DNA from: Desulfocapsa sp.
GTDB lineage: Bacteria; Desulfobacterota; Desulfobulbia; Desulfobulbales; Desulfocapsaceae
Direction: 5' to 3'
Length of the DNA: 8,312 nucleotides
Assembly: GCA_029942265.1 (NCBI GenBank)
Contig: JAOZTO010000086.1
Coordinates: forward strand, 1 to 8,312
Part shown: piece by piece, positions 1 to 8,000 of the stretch
Position numbering within the stretch: the first letter of the stretch is position 1
Layout: the number at the start of each line of letters is the position of its first letter
Notes under the pieces: model-generated
Seen by the model: the letters and a program-made list of their open reading frames with translations, nothing else
Database searches by the model: none
Told to the model about the DNA's origin: nothing
Translations under genes and position numbers: made by a program

Positions 1-40
1 TACAAATCCATCTTGATTTCAGACTTTTTACAAATCCATC
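1..40. repeat. 12-bp direct repeat upstream of clpV
   Basis: The 12-mer TACAAATCCATC occurs at 1-12 and again, identically, at 29-40, a centre-to-centre distance of 28 bp. The segment between is A/T-rich. The pair lies just upstream of the clpV ribosome binding site. It could be a tandem binding site for a regulator, or a small duplication at the 3' end of an upstream gene: frame 1 is open from the window edge to a TAA at 58-60. What lies further left is not visible, so no function is assigned. Confidence 0.6.
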
Positions 41-50
41 AAATCTTAGT

Positions 51-57
51 AAGAGGG
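51..57 (+). promoter_or_regulatory. Ribosome binding site of clpV
   Basis: AAGAGGG is a strong Shine-Dalgarno-like sequence ending 8 bases before the ATG at 66. It decides the start: the clpV reading frame stays open back to the left edge of the window, so frame alone cannot fix the N-terminus. The residues after ATG 66 look like the start of a Clp N-domain, which agrees with this choice. Confidence 0.75.
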
Positions 58-65
58 TAAAAGTT

Positions 66-2693
66 ATGATTAATGTTGATATTAAGAATCTGCTTTCCAA
101 ACTTAACACCTATAGTACTAACGCTCTTCACAATGCCGCAGGACTTTGTGTCTCGCTCACTCATTATGAAGTTTCGGTGGAACATTATTTTCTCAAATGT
201 CTTGAGGATGTGAATAGCGATTTGCCTCTCATATTTCGCCAGTACGGGGTCGAAACAGCAAGACTTACAGCCTCCCTGTCAGACGTGCTTGAAGATTTCA
301 AAACCGGAAACTCGGGTAAACCGGTATTCTCACCCATGCTCATCGAACTTTTCGAGGACGCATGGCTCATTTCATCTGTAGAACTTGGCGATAGCCGTAT
401 CCGTTCCGGAGCTGTTCTATTAGCCTTCCTGTCCAAACCAAATTTTTACGCCTCTGGTGCTTATTCAAGCCTTTTATCAGAAGTTAGTCGTGATTCCCTG
501 CTTAAAGATTTCTGGTCTATCGCTAAATCCTCTGTGGAACATAAACTACCCGCTGCGGCCCTTAGTGGCGCAGGTTCGGGTACTCCGAAAGGTGACGGCG
601 GATTTCTCGAGCGGTTCTGTGTAGATTTTACCGCTAAAGCTGCGGAAGGCGGCATTGATCCTGTCTTCGGGCGTGATTCTGAAATGCGCCAGATGGTGGA
701 TATTCTGGCTCGTCGCCGTAAGAACAACCCTATTCTTGTGGGGGAGCCGGGTGTCGGTAAGACTGCTGTAATCGAAGGTCTGGCCCTGCGTATTATCGAA
801 GGTGATGTTCCTGAAATTCTGAGCGGAGTTTCTCTGGTCGGGCTTGATATGGGGCTCCTTGAAGCTGGCGCGGGCATGAAAGGTGAGTTCGAAAATAGAC
901 TTAAAGGGGTCATTGACGAGATTAAGTCCAGCGAAAAGCCTGTCATTTTGTTTATTGATGAAGCTCATACTCTGGTGGGAGCTGGCGGTGCTTCCGGCGG
1001 TTCTGATGCCGCCAATCTACTTAAGCCTGCACTGGCACGCGGAGAGCTAAAAACATGTGCGGCTACCACTTGGACAGAGTATAAAAAATATTTTGAAAAA
1101 GATCCTGCGCTGGCTCGTCGTTTCCAGCTTGTTAAGCTCGATGAGCCGTCTGTTGAAACTTCAACTATTATTTTGCGCGGACTTCGTGAGAGTTATGAGA
1201 AGTCACATAACGTGATTATTCGTGACGATGCGTCCGTTGCCGCCGCAGTTTTTTCTGACCGTTATATCGCAGGTCGTTTCCTGCCGGATAAAGCGATTGA
1301 TCTGCTTGATACAACCTGCGCGCGAGTTAAGGTTAACCTTTCCGCTAAACCTGCTATTCTGGAAGATTGCCAGCGTTCCGTTCAGGCTTTGGAGCGTGAG
1401 AAGAAGGCCGTTGCCCGTGACCGCACAAATGGCGTTGAAGTTGACGAAGCCCGCTCTAAAGAAGTGGATCAGCTCATTGCCGATAAGACCAAGGAAGGCG
1501 ATAAAATTCGCGAGCATTGGTTAAAAGAAAAAGATGCAGCCCACGCTGTGCTTGATGTGCGTAAGCAGATTCAGGATGCTGGAGAAGATGAGGCTGAGAT
1601 TAAAAAGCTTAAAAAAGGATTAGCCAAGGCGGATAAGGTACTTGCCAAGTTGCAGGGGAAAGATCCTATGGTTCAGATAGAAGTCACACCTGATTTGATC
1701 GGGCGCGTCGTTTCAGATTGGACTGGTATTCCTGTGGGTAAGATGGCTCGTGATGAAGCTAAAACTGTGGTCGATCTTGATATCAGACTCCAAGAGCGGG
1801 TCAAGGGACAGGATCAGGGCCTTGAAGCTATTGCCGAGGTAATCCGTGCATCAAAAGCTGGTATTAAAGATCCCGATCAGCCCATTGGCGTATTTTTGAT
1901 TGTCGGCCCTTCCGGTGTAGGTAAAACCGAGACAGGTCTTTCTTTGGCAGATTTGTTATTTGGTGATGAAAGATCTGTGGTTACTGTCAATATGAGTGAA
2001 TTTCAGGAAAAACATACCGTTTCCCGTCTCATCGGTTCTCCTCCGGGTTACGTTGGTTATGGCGAGGGTGGAATGCTGACCGAAGCTGTACGCCGTCAGC
2101 CTTATAGTGTCGTTTTGCTTGATGAAGTGGAGAAGGCGCATTTGGACGTTATGAACACCTTTTATCAGGTTTTTGATAAAGGGATTCTGACTGATGGTGA
2201 GGGAAAAGATATCAGCTTCAAAAACACCATCATCATTCTGACATCTAATCTTGCTACTGATGTTATTCAGGAAATGACCGGAGGCGAAGGTGAAATTCCT
2301 TTGGATGCGGTGGTCGGAGCCGTCAGGCCGATTCTCTCCCAGCATTTCAAACCGGCACTTTTAGCGCGCATGAATGTGGTTCCGTACATATCTCTTAATC
2401 CTGATGCGATGAAACTCATCACGACTCTGAAATTTCGCAAGCTCGAAAAGATGCTGTTTAATAATAACAAAATGAAACTGACCTACGATAATGCAGTTGT
2501 GGATCAGATTGCGGCTCGCTGTACCGAGGTTGAGACTGGAGCGCGTAATATTGAGTATATTTTGAATGGAAACGTTTTGCCACAGATGTCTAAGGAGATT
2601 CTTGGACATATGACAGAAGGCGGCATGCCATCGGCTGTCCATCTCGGTATTGATAAAGATGGTTCGTTTACTATGGATTTTTCTAAGGACTAG
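66..2693 (+). CDS. clpV: T6SS sheath-disassembly AAA+ ATPase ClpV (TssH)
   Basis: This 875-residue protein is a double-ring Clp/Hsp100 ATPase of the ClpV type, which in the cytoplasm extracts subunits from the contracted TssB/TssC sheath so that they can be reused. Visible parts are an N-domain (about 5-150), the first AAA+ module (about 185-400), a charged helical middle segment (about 425-530), and the second AAA+ module with its C-terminal small domain (about 565-870). Module 1 has Walker A GEPGVGKT (226-233), Walker B ending D298-E299, pore loop KGEFE (272-276) and the R351-R352 finger. Module 2 has Walker A GPSGVGKT (614-621), Walker B ending D686-E687, pore loop around GYVGYG (661-666) and a finger candidate at R768. 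All nucleotide-binding motifs appear intact. ClpV is preferred over ClpB because of the divergent N-domain, the [12 protein letters not shown] pore-loop context, the short middle domain and the vgrG neighbour. The length suits the family. Confidence 0.96.
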   Translation: MINVDIKNLLSKLNTYSTNALHNAAGLCVSLTHYEVSVEHYFLKCLEDVNSDLPLIFRQYGVETARLTASLSDVLEDFKTGNSGKPVFSPMLIELFEDAWLISSVELGDSRIRSGAVLLAFLSKPNFYASGAYSSLLSEVSRDSLLKDFWSIAKSSVEHKLPAAALSGAGSGTPKGDGGFLERFCVDFTAKAAEGGIDPVFGRDSEMRQMVDILARRRKNNPILVGEPGVGKTAVIEGLALRIIEGDVPEILSGVSLVGLDMGLLEAGAGMKGEFENRLKGVIDEIKSSEKPVILFIDEAHTLVGAGGASGGSDAANLLKPALARGELKTCAATTWTEYKKYFEKDPALARRFQLVKLDEPSVETSTIILRGLRESYEKSHNVIIRDDASVAAAVFSDRYIAGRFLPDKAIDLLDTTCARVKVNLSAKPAILEDCQRSVQALEREKKAVARDRTNGVEVDEARSKEVDQLIADKTKEGDKIREHWLKEKDAAHAVLDVRKQIQDAGEDEAEIKKLKKGLAKADKVLAKLQGKDPMVQIEVTPDLIGRVVSDWTGIPVGKMARDEAKTVVDLDIRLQERVKGQDQGLEAIAEVIRASKAGIKDPDQPIGVFLIVGPSGVGKTETGLSLADLLFGDERSVVTVNMSEFQEKHTVSRLIGSPPGYVGYGEGGMLTEAVRRQPYSVVLLDEVEKAHLDVMNTFYQVFDKGILTDGEGKDISFKNTIIILTSNLATDVIQEMTGGEGEIPLDAVVGAVRPILSQHFKPALLARMNVVPYISLNPDAMKLITTLKFRKLEKMLFNNNKMKLTYDNAVVDQIAARCTEVETGARNIEYILNGNVLPQMSKEILGHMTEGGMPSAVHLGIDKDGSFTMDFSKD

Positions 2694-2702
2694 CGACAAC
2701 AT

Positions 2703-2708
2703 AAGAGG
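2703..2708 (+). promoter_or_regulatory. Ribosome binding site of vgrG
   Basis: AAGAGG lies 11 bases before the ATG at 2720, within the 26-bp gap after the clpV stop. No hairpin terminator is visible in the gap, which fits co-transcription with clpV. Confidence 0.65.
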
Positions 2709-2719
2709 TTAATATTATT

Positions 2720-5008
2720 ATGGCTGAAAATTCCAAACCTAAATTCCTGTTTGAATCCAAAGCGGTGGACAAGAACACCTTCACTGTCGTTAAATTTAAA
2801 GGAACCGAGGGGCTTTCCACTATTTACCGTTTCAGTATTACACTGATTTCGGAGAAAGCTAATTTGGACTTGGATTCCATTCTGCAAAATCCTGTGGAAT
2901 TCACAATTAAACGTGATGATGGGGATATTCCTTTCAAGGGAATTCTCAGTTCATTCGAGCAATTGCAGCAAGCCGCAGGGGTTGTTTTTTATAGAGCTGA
3001 GCTTGTTCCTAAATTATGGTGGACCACGCTGACTCACTGCAACCAGATTTTCCTGAACGAGAACGCGCAAGATTTTATGGATGGCGTCCTCCAGAAGGGA
3101 GGCCTTAGGCAGGGTCTTAATTTCGATTTCAAGTTACAAAGTTCATATCCATCATGGGAATATGTCTGCCAGTATAACGAATCACATTTCAATTTCGTAT
3201 CTCGCTGGATGGAACATTACGGGATGTACTATTATTTCGAGCAGACCGACCAGGGCGAGAAAATGATTGTTACGGATACTCATATCTCGCATTCGCCCAT
3301 GCCCGAGGGTACCGCTTTAAGCTATTCACCGCCCAGCAATCTAGATTTTACAAAGCGTGAGGAGATTGTTAAAAACTTCATGCTTAAACAGCAGCCTTTA
3401 CCCAAAAAGGTGCTATTGAAAGATTATAATTATCAAAAACCCAGCCTTGAGATGAACTGTGAGGCGGAAGTTTCTCCTCATGGTATGGGGGAAATATATC
3501 TCTACGCAGAGCATTTCTTAACTCCAGCGGATGGTGATAAGCTGGCGAAAATTCGTGCGCAGGAATACCTTTGCCGTGAGAAGGTATTTTATGGCGTGTC
3601 CACTGTTCCATACGTTCGTACGGGGTATGTTTTTGAGCTGAAAGACCATTACCGTCAGGATTTCAATCAACGTTACTTGACTACAGAGGTGACCCACGAA
3701 GGGAGTCAGGAAGCGTATCTAGTGTCGGGACTTGGATTGCATTTGTCTGAGGGCGAAGACAGGCTCTATTACCGTAATACTTTCACCTGTATTCCTGCCA
3801 CGACACAGTTCAGGGCAGAGCGTACGGCGTATAAACCAAAGTTCACAGGATCAATGAATGCTAAAGTCGATGCTGCCGGAAGTGGTAAATATGCCGAATT
3901 GGACAGTCAGGGCAGGTATAAAGTTATTCTGCCTTTCGATGAGTCCGGCAGGCATGGTGGTAAAGCTACCACATGGCTACGCATGGCTCAGCCTTATGGT
4001 GGTTCCGATCATGGTATGCACTTTCCTTTGCATAAAGGCACGGAAGTTTTGCTTACCTGTATTGATGGAGACCCAGACAGGCCTATTATTCAAGCGGCAG
4101 TTCCAAATCCTGAAACTCCAAGTTTAGTTACAGATAGTAGTCAGACTAAGTGTATGATTACCACTGGCGGGCAGAACCATATCCATATGGAAGATCAGGC
4201 TGGTAGTGAACGCATATTGATGCATACTCCTAAGTCTAACACCTGGGTTCGGATGGGGACTCCCAATGATCCCCCTGGTGGAGATGATACCCCAGGCGAG
4301 GATACCAAATGGGAGCGTGAAAACGAAGACGGTAAGGATGGGTATAAGCTTAACACGACAGCACATATGGAAGTTTTTGCCGGTTCTTCTGCCGAAACGA
4401 TTTTAGGAAACGAGTTCACGTTCATAGGCGGGTCTTCCGAAGAGGTCATTGTGGGCAATGATACAAAGGCATTTCTTGGCTTTAAAGAAGATGTTGTTAT
4501 GGGCCTTGAGACTGGGATCAGTATGGGGTGGGAGTTGAAATTTGCACCGAAGCATACAGTTCTTTATGAAGATGAGACTGAACTTAAAGGGACGATTGCA
4601 GAAGTGGCAGGTGAGAAGATAAAAACTGCTTTAGAAGTGACTGATTTAAATGGAACCAAGACTACGATGAGTGCGGAACTTACTTCTTTGCGGGGTGATC
4701 ACAATGTTTTAGTTGGAGAGCATAATAAATTGGCTGGCTCGACCAAAAAGCTTGTGGGAGAATCCAGTAAGCTGGCGGGAGAAGTTGAAAACCTGGGAGG
4801 GCAGGTGACTCAAATTGCAGGGGATCTTTCAGATGTATGTGGTGAAGTTACTAAGGTTATCGGCTCTGAAAATTCTGCGCTTGGTGAGTCTGTAAAAGCT
4901 TGTGGTTCGCACAGTGAAATGATTGGTGGGTTGTCACAGGTTTCTGCTGAATCCAGTAAGATTTCCGGTGAAATGAATAATATTGCAGGGTTGATTACCA
5001 TGATTTAA
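2720..5008 (+). CDS. vgrG: T6SS spike protein VgrG (TssI) with repetitive C-terminal needle
   Basis: This 762-residue protein is a VgrG, the trimeric spike at the tip of the T6SS tube that carries effectors into target cells. Residues about 5-350 match the gp27-like N-terminal part, with segments such as RDDGDIPFKGILSSFEQ and WEYVCQYNESHFNFVSRWME. Residues about 388-465 form the gp5-like OB-fold, with YAELDSQGRYKV (391-402) and the hallmark DGDPDRP (449-455). The C-terminal part is a needle: residues 552-607 hold seven 8-residue glycine repeats, about 50 less regular residues follow, and 657-761 hold fifteen 7-residue glycine repeats. A proline/acidic insert (about 514-546) precedes the needle. 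No enzymatic domain follows the needle, so it is probably a carrier rather than an evolved VgrG effector. The stop is 12 bp before the DUF2169 gene, whose product is the likely loading partner. Confidence 0.95.
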   Translation: MAENSKPKFLFESKAVDKNTFTVVKFKGTEGLSTIYRFSITLISEKANLDLDSILQNPVEFTIKRDDGDIPFKGILSSFEQLQQAAGVVFYRAELVPKLWWTTLTHCNQIFLNENAQDFMDGVLQKGGLRQGLNFDFKLQSSYPSWEYVCQYNESHFNFVSRWMEHYGMYYYFEQTDQGEKMIVTDTHISHSPMPEGTALSYSPPSNLDFTKREEIVKNFMLKQQPLPKKVLLKDYNYQKPSLEMNCEAEVSPHGMGEIYLYAEHFLTPADGDKLAKIRAQEYLCREKVFYGVSTVPYVRTGYVFELKDHYRQDFNQRYLTTEVTHEGSQEAYLVSGLGLHLSEGEDRLYYRNTFTCIPATTQFRAERTAYKPKFTGSMNAKVDAAGSGKYAELDSQGRYKVILPFDESGRHGGKATTWLRMAQPYGGSDHGMHFPLHKGTEVLLTCIDGDPDRPIIQAAVPNPETPSLVTDSSQTKCMITTGGQNHIHMEDQAGSERILMHTPKSNTWVRMGTPNDPPGGDDTPGEDTKWERENEDGKDGYKLNTTAHMEVFAGSSAETILGNEFTFIGGSSEEVIVGNDTKAFLGFKEDVVMGLETGISMGWELKFAPKHTVLYEDETELKGTIAEVAGEKIKTALEVTDLNGTKTTMSAELTSLRGDHNVLVGEHNKLAGSTKKLVGESSKLAGEVENLGGQVTQIAGDLSDVCGEVTKVIGSENSALGESVKACGSHSEMIGGLSQVSAESSKISGEMNNIAGLITMI
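4373..4540 (+). repeat. Octapeptide glycine repeat in VgrG needle
   Basis: VgrG residues 552-607 make seven 8-residue units, with Gly at 555, 563, 571, 579, 587, 595 and 603, and mostly Ile, Phe or Val two residues before it. This matches the VxGxxxxx octapeptide pattern known from the triple-stranded beta-helix of phage T4 gp5. The repeat is in the protein; the codons differ between units, so it is not a fresh DNA duplication. Confidence 0.8.
4688..5002 (+). repeat. Heptapeptide glycine repeat in VgrG C-terminus
   Basis: VgrG residues 657-761 form fifteen consecutive 7-residue units with no insertion. Gly falls at 659 and every seventh residue to 757, with one exception (Ala743). The consensus is [LIVAM]-x-G-[ESD]-x-x-[KSQN], for example LVGEHNK, LAGSTKK, LVGESSK and LAGEVEN. 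The DNA period is 21 bp but units differ in sequence; only short stretches such as GAATCCAGTAAG recur. The array ends one residue before the stop. A glycine in each unit argues against a plain coiled coil and suggests a beta-helix-like fold with a shorter coil than the preceding octads. Confidence 0.85.
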
Positions 5009-5009
5009 C

Positions 5010-5015
5010 GCGAGA
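5010..5015 (+). promoter_or_regulatory. Weak ribosome binding site of the DUF2169 gene
   Basis: Only GCGAGA, a poor Shine-Dalgarno match, lies 5 bases before the ATG at 5021, and the whole gap after the vgrG stop is 12 bp. Initiation may rely partly on ribosomes finishing vgrG (translational coupling). The next in-frame ATG (5105, residue 29) lies inside the expected DUF2169 start, so 5021 is preferred. Confidence 0.45.
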
Positions 5016-5020
5016 ATTGC

Positions 5021-8000
5021 ATGAAGATATTTAAAGAAAAACAGCACTCTTTCTTTCCGCGGCCAATCGGCATTAAAGATAAAAATTATCTTAGTGTTGG
5101 GATAATGTCGTTTTTTGACCTGAATGATCCCGATAATTTACTGACTGAGCAGGAGTTGTGGAAGACCGTTCCCGGAGAACTTGGGGCGAAGCCTATTCTT
5201 GATCAGGGGGTTCCAAAACCACGCAGTGAGTTTTTGGTGACGGGCTCTTGTCATGCGCCTCGCGGAACGAGTCGCCCTGCTTCTCGGGTGCGGGTGCGTG
5301 TTGGAGAAATTGATAAAAAGTTAAATGTTTTTGGGGATAGATATTGGAAAAAGGGTCTCATCACTGAGGCAGTCCCTTTTGTTGAGATGCCTATTGTTTG
5401 GCCTACAGCTTATGGCGGGGATGGGTTTGCAAAAAACCCGCTAGGTAAAGGTATCCATAAGTTGTCTATGCCGGACGGCTCGGCTGTACCGCTTCCAAAC
5501 ATAGAACTGCCGGATCAGCAGATAGGTTCGCCCGGTCAGTCTCCAGATCCAGCAGGATTTGGCCCTCTCGATCTCATGTGGCCGCAACGATTTGATAAAA
5601 ACGGCACCTATGATGAAAAGTGGAAGAACGAGCGTTGGCCGTTTTTTCCTGACGACATGAATTACGAATTTTTCAATATGGCTTGCGAAGATCAGTTCCT
5701 TGATGGTTACTTCAAAGGCGGTGAGCCTGTGACCATTGAGAATATGAACCGGGATATTCAGGTAATTGAAAGTTCACTTCCAAAGCTCAGAATGCGCTGT
5801 TTTGTCACTTTAAATACTAAATTTAAACCGCACATATTTCCGGTTGCTGCGCTCCCATCGCATGAGCTTAGCGAAACGGATGAATTCCGAGAAGTGTCTA
5901 CAAGATTGGAAACGGTCTGGTTTTTTCCCTCCATCATGCGTGGTCTTCTTATTTATCGCGGAACTACTGAGGTCATGGACGAGGATGGCGCAGACGTGCT
6001 TCGTGTAATGATTCGTCATGAAGATCAGGCTGAGGAGCCTAAGACTATTGAGCATTATAGGGATTTACAGATTAAGCTACTTGATCGTGGTGTGGAATTC
6101 GACATGTCGAAGACCGAAGAGATTGTGAAGAAGGCTCAAGTTTCTATGGTCAAGATTAAGAATATTCCGAAATTTGCGGATGATATTCGTCAGAAGGCAC
6201 TTGGAAATCGTCCTAGTATGCCAGCGCCATCTCCCGAAGAGATGCTTGTTAAATCTCAGACCATGATTGCGGAGCATACTGCCACACTCGGTAAGCTTGA
6301 AGCTATGGCAACTAAGATGCATGCGGAAAGTGGGCATTTGGTTAATATTAATCTTGGTGTCTTCGATAAATTCAGAGGTAAGCTTGCTACTATTGGGCAG
6401 AATATTGAAGCTGCTACGGGCAAACTTTCCGCAGCTAAGACGAAGCTGGAGACTGCGCGCAAAGCCGCTCTTAAAGATGTTTCCGGCGGTTTAAAAAAGA
6501 TTAAGCCTGAGTATTTGGAGAAGGCTGGAATGGATCCTGACAAATTGATTCCTCCAAATTTTCCATTCGATAAGAAAGTGAACCCTTGGCATGATCGTGG
6601 TTTTCCTTTTGTGGTGCAGTGCCGCAAATATTTAGAGGGTGACCGTGAAACTCTTCGGAAACTTGCTGATCTTGGGCTTCAGCGCAAAACTATTAAGCGT
6701 GCGTGGCTCGGTGTGAACAGTTCGGAAATTCTGGAAAGACCAAAGAATTGGGGATTGAAAGGAGATGAAGAATTTGCTCTTCCCGCAGGGCTTGTATTTC
6801 CGCGTTTTGACGGGCCAGTACTAAACCGTATTCAAAGTTATCCCGCATATTTTGAAAGTGATAAAGAAAGTTTAGTTCCAGGTTCAGATGAAACTCCCTT
6901 ATTTATAGCTAGCTCAACTCTTATAGATTTACCATCAATGCCAGCCGCAGAGGGTGCGCCTGTTGTAGCTGTTGCTGATGAATTGCAAGCGTTATTCATA
7001 GAGCAGGAAGTAGGTGATTGTTGTTCGGTTATAGCACTTAGTTCTCCTAAAGATAAGCTGGGTAAGGATGCTGCAAAAGGGCTGAAAAACGGGCAAGCTT
7101 TTTTAATTGTTCAGCCTGAAAAATGGGGTGAGGATAAACAGCTTAAAACTGGCTGGCAGGACTGGATATCCGCTCACAAAACAGCTGTTCCATTGGAACT
7201 TGAGCATGGCAAAACAGTTTTTGAATCCCGCAAGGGTGGCAGTGATATCAGGCAGTGGGTACTTGATCATTTGCCAGGGGAGTATGCTGGTGAGCATACT
7301 GTTGATATGGGAATGCCCGCAAAAGGTAAGCCTCCAGGAGAAGGATTTCTCAAAGGATTTAAGCCTGTTTTCCCAGATGTGAAAGCCCTGTCAAAAGGTA
7401 TTCATGCCGAAGTTAAAAAAGCCATGGAAGCGAAGTTTGCGCCCATCCACGCTGAAAGTGATTCTGCGCTCGTGCAGATGAGAGAGATTGCAGCTAAGTA
7501 TACTAAATACGGTGTTGATCCTTCTAAAATAAAGATGGGTGGCTCTGCCGGACCGCAGGCTTCCCCTAAAGAAATAGGACAACAAATCGCGGATAAAATT
7601 AGAGCTAAGGCTGCGGTCCTTAAGAAACAGGGGGTGTTGACTCCTGAGGCTGCATTAAAGATGGAGACTTCAGCCACTAAAGCCCAATCCATGGGAATAG
7701 AGGCTGATGCGCAAAAAGCTAGTATGCTTGGTAAGTTGGAAGCTAAGAAGCTGGAAATGAAAGAAGGTTTGAAGAAGCTTGAGGCCAAAGATTTACCGGG
7801 TGTAGCTAAAGAAAAGTTTGAGAAACAAGGTCTTGATCCTGATGCAATCCGTCCTTTGACCCGTGAAGAAGTACATCGCATGCATGATCAGGGTAAAAGT
7901 ATTGCTGGGGCTATTTTGTCCGGAGTTGATTTGTCAGAACTTGATTTAACTGGTGCAGATCTGACTGGTTGCCAGATTAAAGGAACTGATTTTACGGGCA

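Noticed and set aside
3..65. Upstream extension of clpV, since its frame is open to the window edge
   Set aside because: The ATG at 66 has a well-placed AAGAGGG site, and no start codon with its own ribosome site is visible earlier in the frame within the window.
461..946. Antisense open frame of 161 codons inside clpV
   Set aside because: It lies wholly opposite the conserved first AAA+ module, its product is Ser/Pro/Arg-rich with no recognisable motif, and the sense strand explains the sequence completely.
2694..2719. Promoter or terminator between clpV and vgrG
   Set aside because: The gap is only 26 bp with a ribosome binding site and no hairpin followed by a T run, nor a convincing -35/-10 or -24/-12 pair.
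4688..5002. 21-bp periodic DNA resembling a tandem repeat or CRISPR-like array
   Set aside because: The periodicity is in the encoded protein. The DNA units are not near-identical and there are no spacers, so it is not a CRISPR array or a recent microsatellite expansion.
4130..5008. VgrG as an evolved effector with a C-terminal toxin domain
   Set aside because: The C-terminus consists of glycine repeats up to the last residue, with no room for an enzymatic domain and no catalytic motif seen.
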